64,000 bases of DNA from Cercophora sp. LCS_1 (taxonomy: Eukaryota; Ascomycota; Sordariomycetes; Sordariales; Lasiosphaeriaceae): contig JAPZLL010000011.1 in assembly GCA_036250225.1 (NCBI GenBank), forward strand, positions 186,001 to 250,000, in the 5' to 3' direction. This document shows positions 41,657 to 54,163 of the stretch, piece by piece. Under the pieces are notes generated by a model, which saw only the letters and a program-made list of their open reading frames with translations, had not been told where the DNA came from and searched no databases. Within the stretch, counting starts at the first letter, position 1. Every line of letters starts with the position of its first letter. Position numbers and translations under genes: made by a program.

Positions 41657-43095
41657 CTACCCCTCCAACAGATGCCCTTTGGCCTCCTCCCCCGTCCCCT
41701 TCCAATGAACCTCAACCCCCAGCCAACTATGCTCATTGTACGCCTCCTGAACCTTCTGACACGTCTTCAGACCCCACTCCGTCACCCCAACCATCAGACA
41801 ACTCTCAAACATGAACGCGCAGCTCCCCTCCCCAACCTTCTGTGGCTTGAGCTCGGTGTTCCGCGCGCCCTCATAACTATCCCGATCCGGCCCATGCCCA
41901 CTCATGACATTATGAAGACTTGCTCCGCCAGGGACAAACCCACCCTTGCCGCCCTTCTTCGCATCATACCCCCCCTGGATCAACCCCATAAACTCACTCA
42001 TCGTATTTCGATGATACCACGGCGGCCTGAACGTGTCCTCGCCAACCAACCACCTGGGCGGGAAAATCACAAAATCCGCCACCGCCGTACCGACCTTGTC
42101 CGACGGCGCCGAGAGGACCGTGAAGATGCTCGGATCAGGATGATCATAACTGATGCTCCCAATGGTGTTAAACCGTCCGAGATCGTACTTGAAGGGGTAA
42201 TAGTTCCCATGCCACGCCACGACATCAAACGGCGTGTGCTTCTGTCTCGTCTCAAACAGTGCGCCCGCAAACTTGGTCACGACCCGCCACTCGGTCCCAA
42301 CATCTTCGCTAAAACACGCAACAGGCGCTTCGAAATCGCGCGCGTTCGCAAGCCCGTTACTTCCAATCGGTCCCAGCTCCGGCAAGACGAAATGCCCCTG
42401 GTAGAGCTCCAGGGCATAGCCCCGCGCCTTTTGCCCATCGACCAGTTCAACTCGGTATTTAACACCTCGCGGAATCACGCATATCTCCATCGGCCGAACG
42501 AGCATCCACCCCATCTCGGTGCGGATACCCAGCGCGCCCTCCTGCGGCACGATCAACAAGTCGCCGTCGGCAGAGTAATACGCCTCATGCGCGTCCATCG
42601 ACCGGCCGGCCGCGTAAATGTACATGCCCAGGCCCTGTTTGAGGGTTGGATCGCCAGCGCCAGCGACGAGATGCATGCCCGAGACAAAATCCGTGTCGGA
42701 GGAGGAGTGGTCAAAGGGATCCCAGCGTAGCTGGTTCGGTATATAGTGGAGGTTCTTCTCGTCGTCGGTCGGCGGGACGGAGAGCGGGGAGAACGGCGGG
42801 TGCGAACACGACGGGAGGATGCGGTATAGCCATGATTGCTTGTTTTCGTGGCGCGGGGCCGTAAAGGCTGTACCCGAGAGCTTTTCGGCGTAGAGACCGA
42901 GGGGCGGCTTCTGCGGGGAATTTTGGGCGATGGGGAGGGCCGACTTGACAGCTTCGGATCTGGAACGGAGGATGGTGGATTAGCGTGGGATGGGATTGAT
43001 GGGGAGGAGGAGAGAAGGATGGACTACTGGAGGTACGAGTCGAAGCCGGGTTGGTAGCGGTACTTCTCCTTGATGGAGAATTGGGTGACGGGCAT
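41657..43095 (-). CDS. hmgA: Homogentisate 1,2-dioxygenase (456 aa)
   Basis: Exons are 43095-43028 and 42959-41657; the 68-base intron joins YLQ to SEAVKSALPIAQNSPQKPPL. The enzyme opens the ring of homogentisate to maleylacetoacetate in phenylalanine and tyrosine breakdown. The iron-binding residues are visible: His and Glu in WYHRNTMSEFMGLIQG (spacing of six, as in the human enzyme) and His in VMSGHGPDRDSYEGA. Other landmarks are the N-terminal YQPGFDSYL, RWDPFDH, VAWHGNYYPFKYDLGRFN and the C-terminal MFESCLMVGVTEWGL. Length is normal. In Aspergillus this gene is clustered with fumarylacetoacetate hydrolase and maleylacetoacetate isomerase; neither is adjacent here. The protein is probably cytosolic. 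Confidence 0.96.
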
Positions 43096-44023
43096 TGTTG
43101 CGGTTTGACGAGGTTGCGACGCAAAGGGAGGACGAAGCGGATGGGAAGAGACAAGCTCAGGGTGGTGTTGCGGAAGCCATCTTTAAACCGGATGCTATCC
43201 CACGCCAATTTCGACGTGTCATCCTCCAAGCTCCGACTCGGAAAGCCGGGTGCGCACAAGGAGCGCTTGTGCCGTCATCGTCTCGGTCGTTGCTGCTTGG
43301 TGCCGTGTCCAACTGCTGCTGCCAGCTCCAGCCGCGACAATTCCGCGACTGGGCTCGCGGTGGAGGCCGATTGTAGCCGAGAATAGGCGGGCTTGCCAAA
43401 CCCCCACTCAGAGCCGCGATCAACAGTGCGGGGTCACTGGACATCGGAACACGAAATCAGAATCGGTACGTATCTCCTCCCTTTCCCAGAAATCGATGAT
43501 AAAAATGCGAATTCCCGAATCGTTCTAGATTGCGGCAAGATGGCCGTGTGTGTTTGCTTGGCAGGGGTTGGGTGTTGATTGCTGCTGCAGGAACAGGTCC
43601 GATCACAGCTTCCCGGGGCGAAGACCAGCGGTCAGGCCACCTCAGCACGCTCACATGACGAAAGCTCAGAGCTTGCCGCTGAGCCCCTCATCACAGCTGG
43701 AGCCCAGCAAGCTCAGCTTTGAACTCATTCACAAACACGCAGATGCCGGAATCAGATCACGCCGAAGCCAATTGGCTGGAAACACTGTGTATTGAAACAT
43801 GCCAGCTCATTCTCTGATCAAGGCCAAGGCAACCCGTCCCGGCCGACAAGAAGGCAAATAATGTGCTGTTTCTCCATCGTCCATTCTTGAACCCATGTGC
43901 TACACCTAACACAATATCCCATTCCACCGAAGTCGACTGACAGACTGCCGAACACCGATGAAAACATGGCAAGCCAGATATTGAGACTAGATATTAGCGG
44001 TGCGGGTTGGGGCGTGTCGTTCA
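43096..44023. other. Intergenic region upstream of hmgA
   Basis: The 928 bases contain no supported gene. It should contain the hmgA promoter; no motif could be assigned with confidence. Confidence 0.45.
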
Positions 44024-44698
44024 CTACTCGTCAGAACCGCCCTTCTTCTTCTTCTTTGATACGTTGGTTTGCCCGGCATCCTTCTGCAGGTGCACAATGA
44101 GCCTGGTCCATGACTCCTCCTTGTCCCACTCGAAGCCGGCGAGGTAGGGCAGGTCGAGCTCGTCATCAGCCTGCACTACATTAGCAACGGTCATGGCTAA
44201 CACTCGACACAGACATACCCGCTTCTTGAACTGCTTGTGGATGGCGTCCAATGCGTCCTTGATTGTGACGCCCTTGAGGTTTCTTGCTGTTACCTCGAGC
44301 CCAAGAGGGAAGTGCAGGTCAATCTTCTTGACTGGGGGTGTTGTGAGCAGCTTCTTGAGGTAGTCTTTGTCATCTACCGTCGTAGGCGACGTGTTGATCT
44401 TCCTGCATGGGGAATGTGTTAGCAGGAGGACATGACCGAGGACACGGTGTAGCAGAGGACGACGTACCAGCCCAGCTTCTGTGTCTCCTTGGCGATCTGA
44501 AGCTCAATGCCTTGAGCCTCTGGTTGTCATTGTTAGCACAGCTCGGATGCTTCGGGAAAAGCGGGGTCACCTACCGAGATCGTTGATGTTCATTACGCCA
44601 TTGGCGCTGGAGCTTGCTCTCCTGTGCTTGGTCTCCTTCGGAGGAGAGGACGCAAGGCCTTGGACGGCGGAGTCGACCTTGGCGAGTGGTTCCGACAT
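44024..44698 (-). CDS. Conserved small protein of unknown function (168 aa)
   Basis: Four exons, 44698-44575, 44519-44468, 44402-44219 and 44170-44024, join through introns of 55, 65 and 48 bases, each with strong signals. The protein begins MSEPLAKVDSAVQGLASSPP. A helical linker (AQGIELQIAKETQKLGWKIN) precedes a compact domain with KKIDLHFPLGLEVTARNLKG, VTIKDALDAIHKQFKKRADD, LPYLAGFEWDKEESWTRLIV and a Lys-rich tail. The LEVTARNLKGVTIKDALDAI pattern resembles small fungal domains of the DUF6699 type, but I am not sure of that assignment. No catalytic motif is apparent. The four-exon structure with all frames restored is strong evidence that it is a real gene. Confidence 0.72.
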
Positions 44699-47600
44699 GA
44701 TGGTGGATGTGGTTGTTGGTGATCAAGTGATCTAAGTGTGTGTGCGTGTCTGCCAGCAGAAGCAGCGGGTGAGCAGGCCGTAGTTTTCAAGGGGCGCACA
44801 AGCAGCACTGGGAGACGATGGGAGCTCGACGATACCTTTAAGGCTGGCCTGACAGGAACGCCAGGTGTCTTGTACTGCAAGGGAGGTTGGTGATGGTGAT
44901 GAATGGGCAATGGGGTGTTGTGTGTTCGTGGGACAAAGAGAGGGGTTGGAAGAGAAGGGAGGAGAGTTGAGGTCGGGAGGGGGAAAGGAGTAGATAGACA
45001 TGCTGGTGCAGCGTTCCTGCTTCCAGCTGTTTCGTCAGACCGGGCGGGGTAATGCCTCAGAGAGATCACGTTGACGGGTCGGAGGGGATCGCGTGACGAG
45101 TACATCATCATGGCACGACGCCGCTGGCGAGCCACAGCCCTGACCTCACCATGCACAAGTACCCGCTACATGGCTCGAGCGCCCTGCATAACTCCAGGGG
45201 GGCCGTCTGGGGAAAATCCGGGGTAGCAGCGACTAACCCACTACCGGCCAGCCACCGTTGGCTCCGGAATGTCTGGAAAGCGTACCAAAATGCGCAGAAA
45301 TGACCATTGATTCTGTGCATGTGGTTTTGAGAAGCTATAGAGGCGGACGTGGTGGTTTGTGGCGATGCCTGCCATCCGGAAGCAGTCAATTGAAGCTGAA
45401 TTGAACCGAAAGCGAGCTGTCGAGCGTCCCGCCTGTGGCAACAACCAAACACGGGCAAAGCGGGGTGGTGGGGTTGCCGCTGCTAACACTGCTGCATCTC
45501 CTAGCGTGCCAGGCATTCAGCGCTGGCGGAGCCATTGGACTGCTTGCACTCTGAATTGGCAAACGACAATACATAGGCAGCGTGCCGTTGAGGGGAATAA
45601 CCGGTGGCTGGCTGTACGTGGCCTTCTGCTTGCTTCTGTACCTCTTGGGGAGCAAGTCTCCTGTGCAAGCTCCAAGGGCCGGGCCAATGTCTCGACCGAA
45701 TCGCTGACGTACTCGTTCGCAGCTTCCCAGCAAAGCCCCGAGAGCTTCCATCCGAGCTTCCAGGTACAAGCCCCATCTTCGAGACTCCCCTGAGTACCGG
45801 GAGAGGACTGGAGTCAAGCTTGTCGTGCCTGTGCATTACCCCAAACCGGGCTCCGTCACAGGGGCAAGTGCCATGTTTGCCGCAGACCGGCTGCCTGCGC
45901 AGGAATTCGTAGCGCCCTGGGGCGCTGCAAAGAACGGCTTTTTCCGGGGTCACGGGTCCGCTGGAGGGGTCGGCGATCAGTCTGGTGAGGGGCTGCCGAG
46001 CAGCAGGGAGTCCCCAACTCCGCGGTCTTCAGTTTCATCGCGAGTTCTTTCGTCTGGGCCACCAAGGCCCTTCCATAGACTGTTATTGCAATGATACCGG
46101 TTCGCCTTTCCGTATGACATGTCGTTGGCATTCGCTCCGGTGATATCGGGCGATTAAAAACGGGGACACCGGCATCACAGCTCTGGTCTGTGCGCGAACG
46201 GGGCAAGCATCCCTTGTCGGTGGGTCTTTTCAACGACAACATCCATCTCACCTGACGACCCCCCAGCACCCATCAGCTCAAAAACATGCTCAAATCCTCC
46301 TCAGTCTCGTGTTATAATTTCGCCGAATCTCCGGTAGCATTTCTCTGTCTGGTTAGTTGGGCTCCTCGAGTGACCGTTTACACAATGGTCTCGAGCTTTA
46401 TGTCGCAAGTTTTCTTCAATGTTGTCTTGGAGACCATTGTAGGCGTTTGGCAGAAGACATTCCATGGCTGCAACCAGCTCATCGAGATGACTCACTCTGA
46501 AAGCTCCCTTGGCTGCCAGCGTACACACTTGGCGGTAGGTCTTGTTAGGCGCAAGATATATCTACCGCAGCCAACATTCTTTTTCTCCCAATTTTCCTAC
46601 CGGTCTCCCTCTCGTCTGCAACCCGCTGAAATATGACGGATGGGGCGGTCATGCTCAGTATTGCCAGGGAATAGCAAGCAACAATGTATACCCGGTTTAT
46701 GTGGCAGCAGCGAGCCTGGAGTGTGAACCCTAGGATATAGGTTCATCTAAGAATATCTGCTGCAATTTCACAAATCTCTCCCCAGGAAGATGTGCGCCGC
46801 TTGATACCTATGTTGGAAAAAGATTTAAGGTTGTAAGCATGCCAGAGAGTCGCCGCGTACCGTACATGGGCAAGTAACCCTACACTCAGTGTCGATCCGG
46901 GCAAACGCAAACCCGAAAGCAACGAGACCCGGACATAGAACAGATGGGTGCCACGTGTTGGCACTGATCCCTGAACGCTTGAGGCTCTGTGTTTACCTTA
47001 CCAACTGCTGCATTGTGGCTACTCTCTCACACCGGGTGGATGTATTTCACCACAACCGCCAAACCGTCTTGAAATAAAAGTCCAACATGACGATGAAGGC
47101 CCCGATAGCTCACTTAGATCCAATTTAGGAGAGTATGTTGTCGTTCAGAGAAATGGCAGCACCAACCATACCCTAGAGTGGAGTAGCTTTAATGTTTGAA
47201 GGCATTTAACTTTGGCCATTGATACTAAACATATCTGTTTCGTCGAGATTTGATACACAGCAAGAAAATCATACATGACATGTTGGCGAAGACTACAGTA
47301 CCAACAGTGCCCCAACAGCCATTGAATATTACACATAAACTGAATGTCAAACCGAGGAGGTCTGCTTACAAGTCCTCCATCGAGTATGGTGGTGCCCAGA
47401 TGCAACCCCCCGGCGATACAACCAAATTGAAATGCCCGGAGAACCAGAAAGTTGAACAGGGCTTGAGGTTTGAACTTTCAATCCTAGGTATCTGCATCTC
47501 CAATCTGCTATTCTCCAAAGATAGGAAAATTCGTGCTCTTCATTATTTCACTAGGATCTTCTTTATGTCACAAAAGATCCTCGAGAGGGATGATCAGAAG

Positions 47601-49211
47601 AAACATTGGCATGTTGAACAGCGCATGCTTGCGGTGTACAAGACAACACATGGCTAACGACAATCTAGACAATCCTGACAACATCACACAAGCGAATTGA
47701 ATTGGAGCAAACTACATTGTATGCAACTGTTTTAAGACCATCCTCAATGCTTTTCCACATGCGATGTTGATCATGCCTCTCTACCTTCATATTCGACTGT
47801 GTAATCTGTGCTGTCTCCCAGTGTGAGCGTGTTGTGTCGGAATTGATTGCACCCTAGGTTGTGTGATATGCAAGGCAGATAGAAATAAGCCCAAGGACTC
47901 GCCCACTATGGAATCTCGTGTACCCAATACTACAGCCGATCTGGTTGGAAGCATTTCTTCTTTCACCTGTGCTGTGCATGTTGTGACACTAGTGTCGATG
48001 AGTGGCTGAAGGTGGGGGATCTCATGGCACCAGGAGGGTCAGAACCGGGATGTTCCAAGCGATTTGATTACAAAAGCCCGACTGATATGCATCGAAATAG
48101 CAGACAGAGTGGGCTCGTTGCAAAAAGCGGTCTGAATCGCACTGGTGATGACGACTCCCTACCAGCCGAAGGGGCCGGCCGTCGATATCCGGTCCACCAA
48201 ATCCAATTGCCACCGAGTTTGCACAGACGATCCTTGCTATAGCATTAAGAATGACTGCAGGAGTGCTGGTTTTGCTTATGTATGGGTTGGATTGATGACT
48301 GAAGGGCTTGGCAATGCCTCAGCGCTAGCACAAACTCCGGGAAGGGCACGCCCGGCAGTTCTCAAGACAGCCCTTGGAGGCTTTTTGTGAACGTCTCTTC
48401 ACAGTCACAGCATCCAGCCAGCAGGCATCCGGCAGCCCGTCATCATGCTGCTCAGGGGCTACTGATGGTGGGGTCAGGCAGACCGAAAGGGAATATCCCG
48501 AGCTTGGACGACACGTGGAAGCACGACACGAAGGCGCAGTACCTGAAGATTACCAGAGGAATGTTGATGAGCGCTTGGAACGACCTGGAAATCTTCGGGC
48601 GGCGATCAAGATTCTCGATTGGTGTACATGTGCATGGGCAGATGGCGAAACACTTGGGCTGGTGAGTCACCGGCGATGACTTTGACGGGGGAATCTCCGG
48701 CTCAACACTATCTGATGCTCTAATTGGACAGTATTGGGCATGACTGTTTCCCCATAGCACAAGAGTCGTTGGTGCTCCGGTGGAAAACGCGGTGCACTGA
48801 CGACAAGCGTCATGATGTTGACAGCGGCAGCAGCCACCAGTTGCCAAGTAAGGTGAGGTCGGGAACGGTCAACGCAACAAACTATGCGAGGAGAGACGGT
48901 ATCTTGCTGCGGGTGTCCACAAAATCTTTTCGAAGCGGAGCGCAGGAGCCAATTTCCATCTGGCGTGTGTTTGGCAACTGGTGAAGTGCAGAGGTCATCG
49001 TGTTGGGTCAAAAATTCAGCTGCCGCAGAGCGCATGTGCGTGGCCACGTGACCCACCTGAAGCCCTCTCCAATCGCAATCAGCCACAGCCCCACTGCTGC
49101 AAACCCACAAACTGGTGTGAGAAATTCTAGGTCCGACAACTTCCCCTCAGCGGAAATTTCAATCCATCGACATCCTCGAGATACTAACCATCAAGCAGCA
49201 AATCCTTCAAG
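44699..49211. other. 4.5-kb gene-poor gap
   Basis: The longest frames are a plus frame at 45359-45793, a minus frame at 45386-45817 and a plus frame at 47250-47657. All lack a domain, splice partners or consistent codon character. Near 46301-46528 the minus strand reads GAFRVSHLDELVAAMECLLP, which looks briefly protein-like and could be a relic. No terminal repeats, transposase or RNA genes were seen. Composition is more A+T-rich between about 46.3 and 48.0 kb than in the surrounding genes. Confidence 0.4.
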
Positions 49212-50133
49212 ATGTGAGTGCCCTCGATTTTCATCACCGTTTTTGAAGCAATGGCGACCATATCGACGGAATACGAATTTTCCTCGTCTTGCCCAGCAGC
49301 ACCTCGACAATTTGCCCGACGAAGACGCCATTTCCCGGCGCGCCCATCAACACATTCCGAGCTTCACGCAATCGCAGCGACGACTTGACATCACGATGCT
49401 GACTGGTCTCGTCGTATAGGGTTAATCTTCGGACCCAGAAGCGCCTCGCGGCTTCCGTGCTCGGCGTCGGCGAGCGCAAGATCTGGCTCGACCCCAGCGA
49501 GGTCAGCGAGATCAGCAACGCCAACTCCCGCCAGACCATCCGCAAGCTCGTCTCCGATGGCCTCATCATCAAGAAGCCCGTCACCATGCACTCGCGCTCC
49601 CGCGCCCGTGCCCTGAACCTCTCCCGCCGCGAAGGCCGCCACCGTGGCTACGGTAAGCGCAAGGGTACCGCCGATGCTCGTATGCCTGAGTACGTACACC
49701 CCCGATAAGAACGAGAGGAGAATTGGAATGGGATAGGGAACTGGAATTGGACTCAGACTGACAACTCGCTACAGGCAGATTCTCTGGATGCGCCGCCAAC
49801 GGGTCCTCCGCCGTCTTCTCGTCAAGTATCGTGCCAGCGGCAAGATCGACAAGCACCTCTACCACGAGCTCTACCACCTCTCCAAGGGTAACACCTTCAA
49901 GCACAAGAGAGCGCTTGTTGAGCACGTACGTTTTGTCGGGATCCTGGAAGGGCTCGCGGTAGCTGACACATGGACAGATTCACCGCGCCAAGGCCGAGAA
50001 GGCTCGCGAGAGGCAGATCAAGGAGGAGATGGACGCCAAGCGTGCCCGCACCAAGGCTGCCCGCGAGCGCAAGCAGGAGAGGCAGGCGGCGAAGCGGAAC
50101 GCTCTTTTGGGCGAGGAGGAGGAGTCCAAGTAA
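49212..50133 (+). CDS. RPL19: 60S ribosomal protein L19 (eL19), 192 aa
   Basis: Four exons are inferred: 49212-49213, 49420-49689, 49775-49925 and 49978-50133. The start codon itself is split: AT ends exon 1 and G opens exon 2 after a 206-base intron, giving MVNLRTQKRLAASVLGVGER. The remaining introns are 85 and 52 bases. Signature stretches are KIWLDPSEVSEISNANSRQT, GREGRHRGYGKRKGTADAR-type basic region, RMPEQILWMRRQRVLRRLL and SGKIDKHLYHELYHLSKGNT, ending in the long basic helix AKRARTKAARERKQERQ and EEEESK. eL19 is a core protein of the large ribosomal subunit. Strong codon bias (C- and G-ending codons) agrees with high expression. Confidence 0.95.
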
Positions 50134-51220
50134 ATCCTTGGGGATGGGTGACTGAAAGACGGAATTCTCGGCGGCCTTGCATTCGGAGTAATCGGTTGGG
50201 CTCTTTTCTGGTCACTTCTCACTCTCGCAATCCACACGTTGACACGCCCCGGGATAGACTGGTGGTCATTAGTGCTACGTGTGGTGGACTGCCGCCACGC
50301 CTGACGAGGTTCACGGCTTGCATGTATGGCATGAAAACGGAATTCATGGGTTTGACCGGTTTTGCGAACAAATGGGGCACCGGTTGTGTGGAATGTGACA
50401 GCTTGATATCCAGATGCAATGTTTCGTCCCCTATCTATGTCTTGTGATAATCGAAGCCATGATGTTGACAGTCACCAAGCAACAACAGAAGCATGAACAC
50501 GATCCAGAACTCCGTTTCAGATTTCGCTTCTTCACTCCGTTCCCCACTACAAACCGCGAGGAAACATAGGACAAATGCCAAGTTCTATCTACCAAAACAT
50601 GACAAATGGGTACGACTGCTTCCGCAAGCCGGGCTCAACCAGGTGTCATGGGTCAGAAAACGTCACATTGTCCCTCGAGAGTGGTGAGGTTGTGCCAGGA
50701 CATTTCAGCATGTCTCCCAGCGATCCCCTCCTGTTACAGAGAAGACGGGAAGACCATGAATACTGCCGTTTGGAAGCGTGCTCATCATCCCCATTGTAGT
50801 TGATGAAGAGGAAAAAAGCGGTAGGGAAGGACCCAGAGGAATTTCGGCTGCTTTTGAATGGATGTCCCTTGCTTGTGGCTTGGCTCGTGCGCTCTCTTGG
50901 TCCGTGCGAAAGTGTGGCTAGCCTCGGCGGCGGCTCTCGGCTGTCAAACCAGCGGGGAGCCTCCAACCCCACTGGAACTTGATCGGAACTGGGAACCAGT
51001 GACGCCGTTGCTCATTCGGTCAACCCGTCACATCATTCGATCACCTCCGACCTCCTGCCGCCGGCCCCCCGGATCGGTTGCTCGGAAGACGCACGCAGGA
51101 AGTGTCAATTCGCTCGGTACGGCCATCAGCGACGGCGACTCGACCGTTTTATCTGGTTTGACCAGCTAACCGAGTTGTGCCGAACACAGATTCCAAGTCC
51201 CCGACCTGCATACCATCGCG
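50134..51220. other. Intergenic region between L19 and SHMT
   Basis: The 1.09 kb contain only short frames on both strands, with no recognisable gene, RNA or repeat. The SHMT promoter should lie in its right part. Confidence 0.45.
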
Positions 51221-53119
51221 ATGCCCTCGATCGTTTCTCGGGTCCCGATGCGGGCTTGCCTGCGGGCTGTCGCGACGAAATCTTCCCTTACTGCTTCGGC
51301 GACGGCAGCATTGGCGACAACGTCCTGCAGGACAGCGGTCAGGACCCACAAGCAAACACAACGGTATTCCTCGGACCAAAGGAGGACGGTTTCCACCTCC
51401 GCCAACGAGAGCCAGCAAAAGGTGCTTCCCTTGCCAACATGCGGCGCCAGGAGACTGACGACGGGACAGCTGCTCTCCGCACATTTGAAAGAGGCCGATC
51501 CAGTCATGTTCGATATCATTGAGAGTGTGGGTTTCCTCACCGAGTGACTGCTTGGCTCCCCAGGTGGGACGCCTGGGGGTTGGGGATGCACATGCTGACG
51601 GGATGGGAACACAGGAGAAAAAGAGACAAAAACACTTCATCAACCTTATTCCCTCGGAGAACTTTACTTCCCAGGCCGTTCTCGACGCCTTGGGAAGCCC
51701 GATGCAGAGTATGTTGCAGCATCTTCTCAGACCCGAACAATCAGGGGTGTAGTCATGGCGGCCTGGCGCTGACGCTCCCGCAGACAAATATTCCGAGGGC
51801 TACCCAGGAGCAAGATATTACGGCGGAAACGAGTTTATCGATGCGTCAGAGAGGCTATGCCAACAAAGAGCACTGGAAACATTCGGCCTCGATGCAAAGG
51901 AATGGGGTGTCAACGTTCAGGGTGAGCCCCTCGTTAATCCGGGAAGGTTCAAGACTAACTGGTGCCAGCTCTTTCCGGTGCCCCGGCAAATCTCTACGTC
52001 TACTCTGCCCTCATGGATGTCAAGGATCGTTTGATGGGCTTGGACCTCCCACACGGCGGCCATCTTTCCCATGGATATCAAACACCCACCAAGAAGATCT
52101 CGTTTATCTCCAAGTACTTCGAGACACTCCCCTACCGCTTAGATGAGTCAACGGGCTACATCAACTACGACAAGCTCGAGGAGTTCGCCCTTGCGTACCG
52201 GCCAAAGATCATTGTGGCTGGCGCCTCGGCTTACAGTCGGCTGATTGACTACGCCCGCATGAAGGACATCTGCAATAAGGTCAACGCCTATCTGCTTGCC
52301 GACATGGCGCACATCTCGGGCTTGGTGGCTGCCAAGGTAATGCCCGGCCCCTTTGCCTACGCCGACATCGTCACGACAACAAGCCACAAGTCCCTGCGTG
52401 GTCCTCGCGGATCCCTCATCTTCTTCCGCCGCGGCGTCCGCAGCACGAACCCCAAGACGGGTGCCGAGGAGCTCTACAACCTCGAAAATCCCATTAACAC
52501 ATCGGTCTTCCCGGGCCATCAGGGCGGGCCGCACAACCACACAATTGCCGCCCTTTCTGTGGCGCTCAAGCAAGCGCAAACGCCCGAGTTCCGCGCCTAC
52601 CAGTCCCAGGTACTTTCAAACGCCAAAGCCCTGGCCAAGCGTCTCGGTGAGCCCAAGGAGAAGGGCGGACTCGGATACTCGCTCGTAAGCGGCGGCACCG
52701 ACAACCATCTCATTCTGGTGGACCTCAAGCCGCAGGGCGTTGACGGCGCTCGGGTGGAGCGCGTGTTGGAGCTCGTTGGTGTCGCAGCGAACAAGAACAC
52801 GGTTCCTGGCGATCGCTCGGCGCTCACCCCCGGTGGGTTGCGCATGGGAACCCCGGCCATGACAACACGCGGTTTCAGTGAGGAGGATTTCGCGCGGGTA
52901 GCGGATATTGTTGACCGCGCCGTGACGATTGCAGTGCGTGTGGATAAGGCGGCCAAGAAGGCGGCAGAGGACAAGGGCGAGGGTAAGACCAAGAACCGGC
53001 TGAAGACGTTTTTGGAATATCTCGGCAACGGCGAGAACGAGACCGAGATCGTGCAGCTCCGCAGCGAGGTGGAGGACTGGGTTGGGACGTATCCCTTGCC
53101 ATGGAACACCAAGGCCTAG
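51221..53119 (+). CDS. SHM1: Serine hydroxymethyltransferase, mitochondrial (562 aa)
   Basis: Exons are 51221-51526, 51615-51708, 51784-51921 and 51969-53119. The enzyme converts serine and tetrahydrofolate to glycine and 5,10-methylene-THF with PLP. The joins rebuild FDIIESEKKRQKHFINLIPS, GSPMQNKYSEGYPGARYYGG and GVNVQALSGAPANLYVYSAL, all family hallmarks. The PLP lysine is in TTTSHKSLRGPRG and the PLP-stacking region in LADMAHISGLVAAK. The first about 90 residues are rich in Arg, Ser, Thr and Ala with few acidic residues (MPSIVSRVPMRACLRAVATK), a mitochondrial targeting sequence. This marks it as the mitochondrial rather than cytosolic isoenzyme. The frame is open to about 51177 upstream, but 51221 is the first ATG. 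Confidence 0.95.
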
Positions 53120-53564
53120 GGGGCTTGGAGGAGCAAACTGGGTGACGGAAGGGGGCTATGGAGAGATGGAAGTCCTTGGAGACGGGTAGGAAGGGATCTC
53201 TATTGATGAATGGCACTGGGTTTAACAGGCCGTGTCGTGTAACGAGATGAGCGGGACGTTCTTGGCCTCTTTAACATTACAGGCGTTGAAAACGGGGCGT
53301 TTCCGGTGGCTTGGTTGAGAATGGGTAATTTCTATGGATATGCAGTGGTATTTCTATGCTGCATCCCGGTATTGTTGATGATCGCCCCTGAGTAGGGGGT
53401 TAGTAGACGTGGTGGGGTTCATTGCCGTCCTGCTTGCATCCCGAAAGCGGGAGCGGGAGCACGAGTGAGTCATCCCATCCCACAAAAAGTCTCCCCACCA
53501 CCCCTTGATAAAGAGATCAAACAGCAGCTTTCCTCACATCCGAAATCGGAAAAGATCTCGAAAA
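53120..53564. other. Intergenic region between SHMT and tRNA-Met
   Basis: The 445 bases hold the SHMT 3' untranslated region and the upstream region of the tRNA. No gene is visible. Confidence 0.5.
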
Positions 53565-53636
53565 AGCTTGATGGCGCAGCGGAAGCGCGCCGGGCTCATA
53601 ACCCGGAGGTCACTCGATCGAAACGAGTTCAAGCTA
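53565..53636 (+). tRNA. Initiator tRNA-Met(CAT)
   Basis: Seventy-two bases start AGCTTGATGGCGCAGCGGAA and fold into a 7-bp acceptor stem (AGCTTGA/TCAAGCT). The anticodon arm CCGGGCTCATAACCCGG has three consecutive G-C pairs beside the loop, and the anticodon is CAT. Initiator features are the A1-U72 pair and a T-loop that reads ATCGAAA rather than starting TTCG. The gene has no intron. Confidence 0.93.
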
Positions 53637-54163
53637 TCTTGTCCAACTTCTTTTTTTTGCATTTCCCCCTCTCTGTTCATGACCATGCCTTGTTCTCCTT
53701 ACGCACCTGTCCTCATTTTTGAACTTCGTTATATATAAACCGCGGACTGCGAGGAAACCTGTGGTCGGTTAAAGTGGGATTGCAGCCACCGCAGTGCGAC
53801 CTGCTTTTTCTGCTTGTCTGACGCGAAACACTTTGTGCCTGGGGGGTTTGTGAATGGCTCCGTACAAATGATGACGGGGGTTTCTAGAATTGAGAGGCGA
53901 GTGTTTGGGCTGTTACCGTTTTTTGATGACTCCTGTTTGGGAATCTCGTTCAACATTGCCATGCATCTAGAGGAGATACTAAATACTCAACTCGTTCTTC
54001 TTTCATGACAACAGAGGGTATTGGGATGTTGAAAGAACACATTGTGAGATCTTGAAATGGCAGATGACAATTCCATGATGTCCAGGATAATCTTCAATCG
54101 CTGTGATGCCTTCATTGAATGCTGAAATCGCTAGTCTAATGCTGTTTATCACAACACTTTTCT
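53637..54163. other. Intergenic region
   Basis: A T-rich tract follows the tRNA (TTTTTTT near 53650), consistent with Pol III termination. The rest of the 527 bases has no supported gene. Confidence 0.45.

Noticed and set aside
41672..42730. Plus-strand frame of 352 residues
   Set aside because: Antisense shadow of homogentisate dioxygenase.
45359..45817. Paired long frames on both strands near 45.4-45.8 kb
   Set aside because: They mirror each other, have no family features and no start context.
48387..48665. Plus-strand frame of 92 residues as a gene
   Set aside because: Short, without a domain or confirmed splice partner; left as part of the gene-poor gap.
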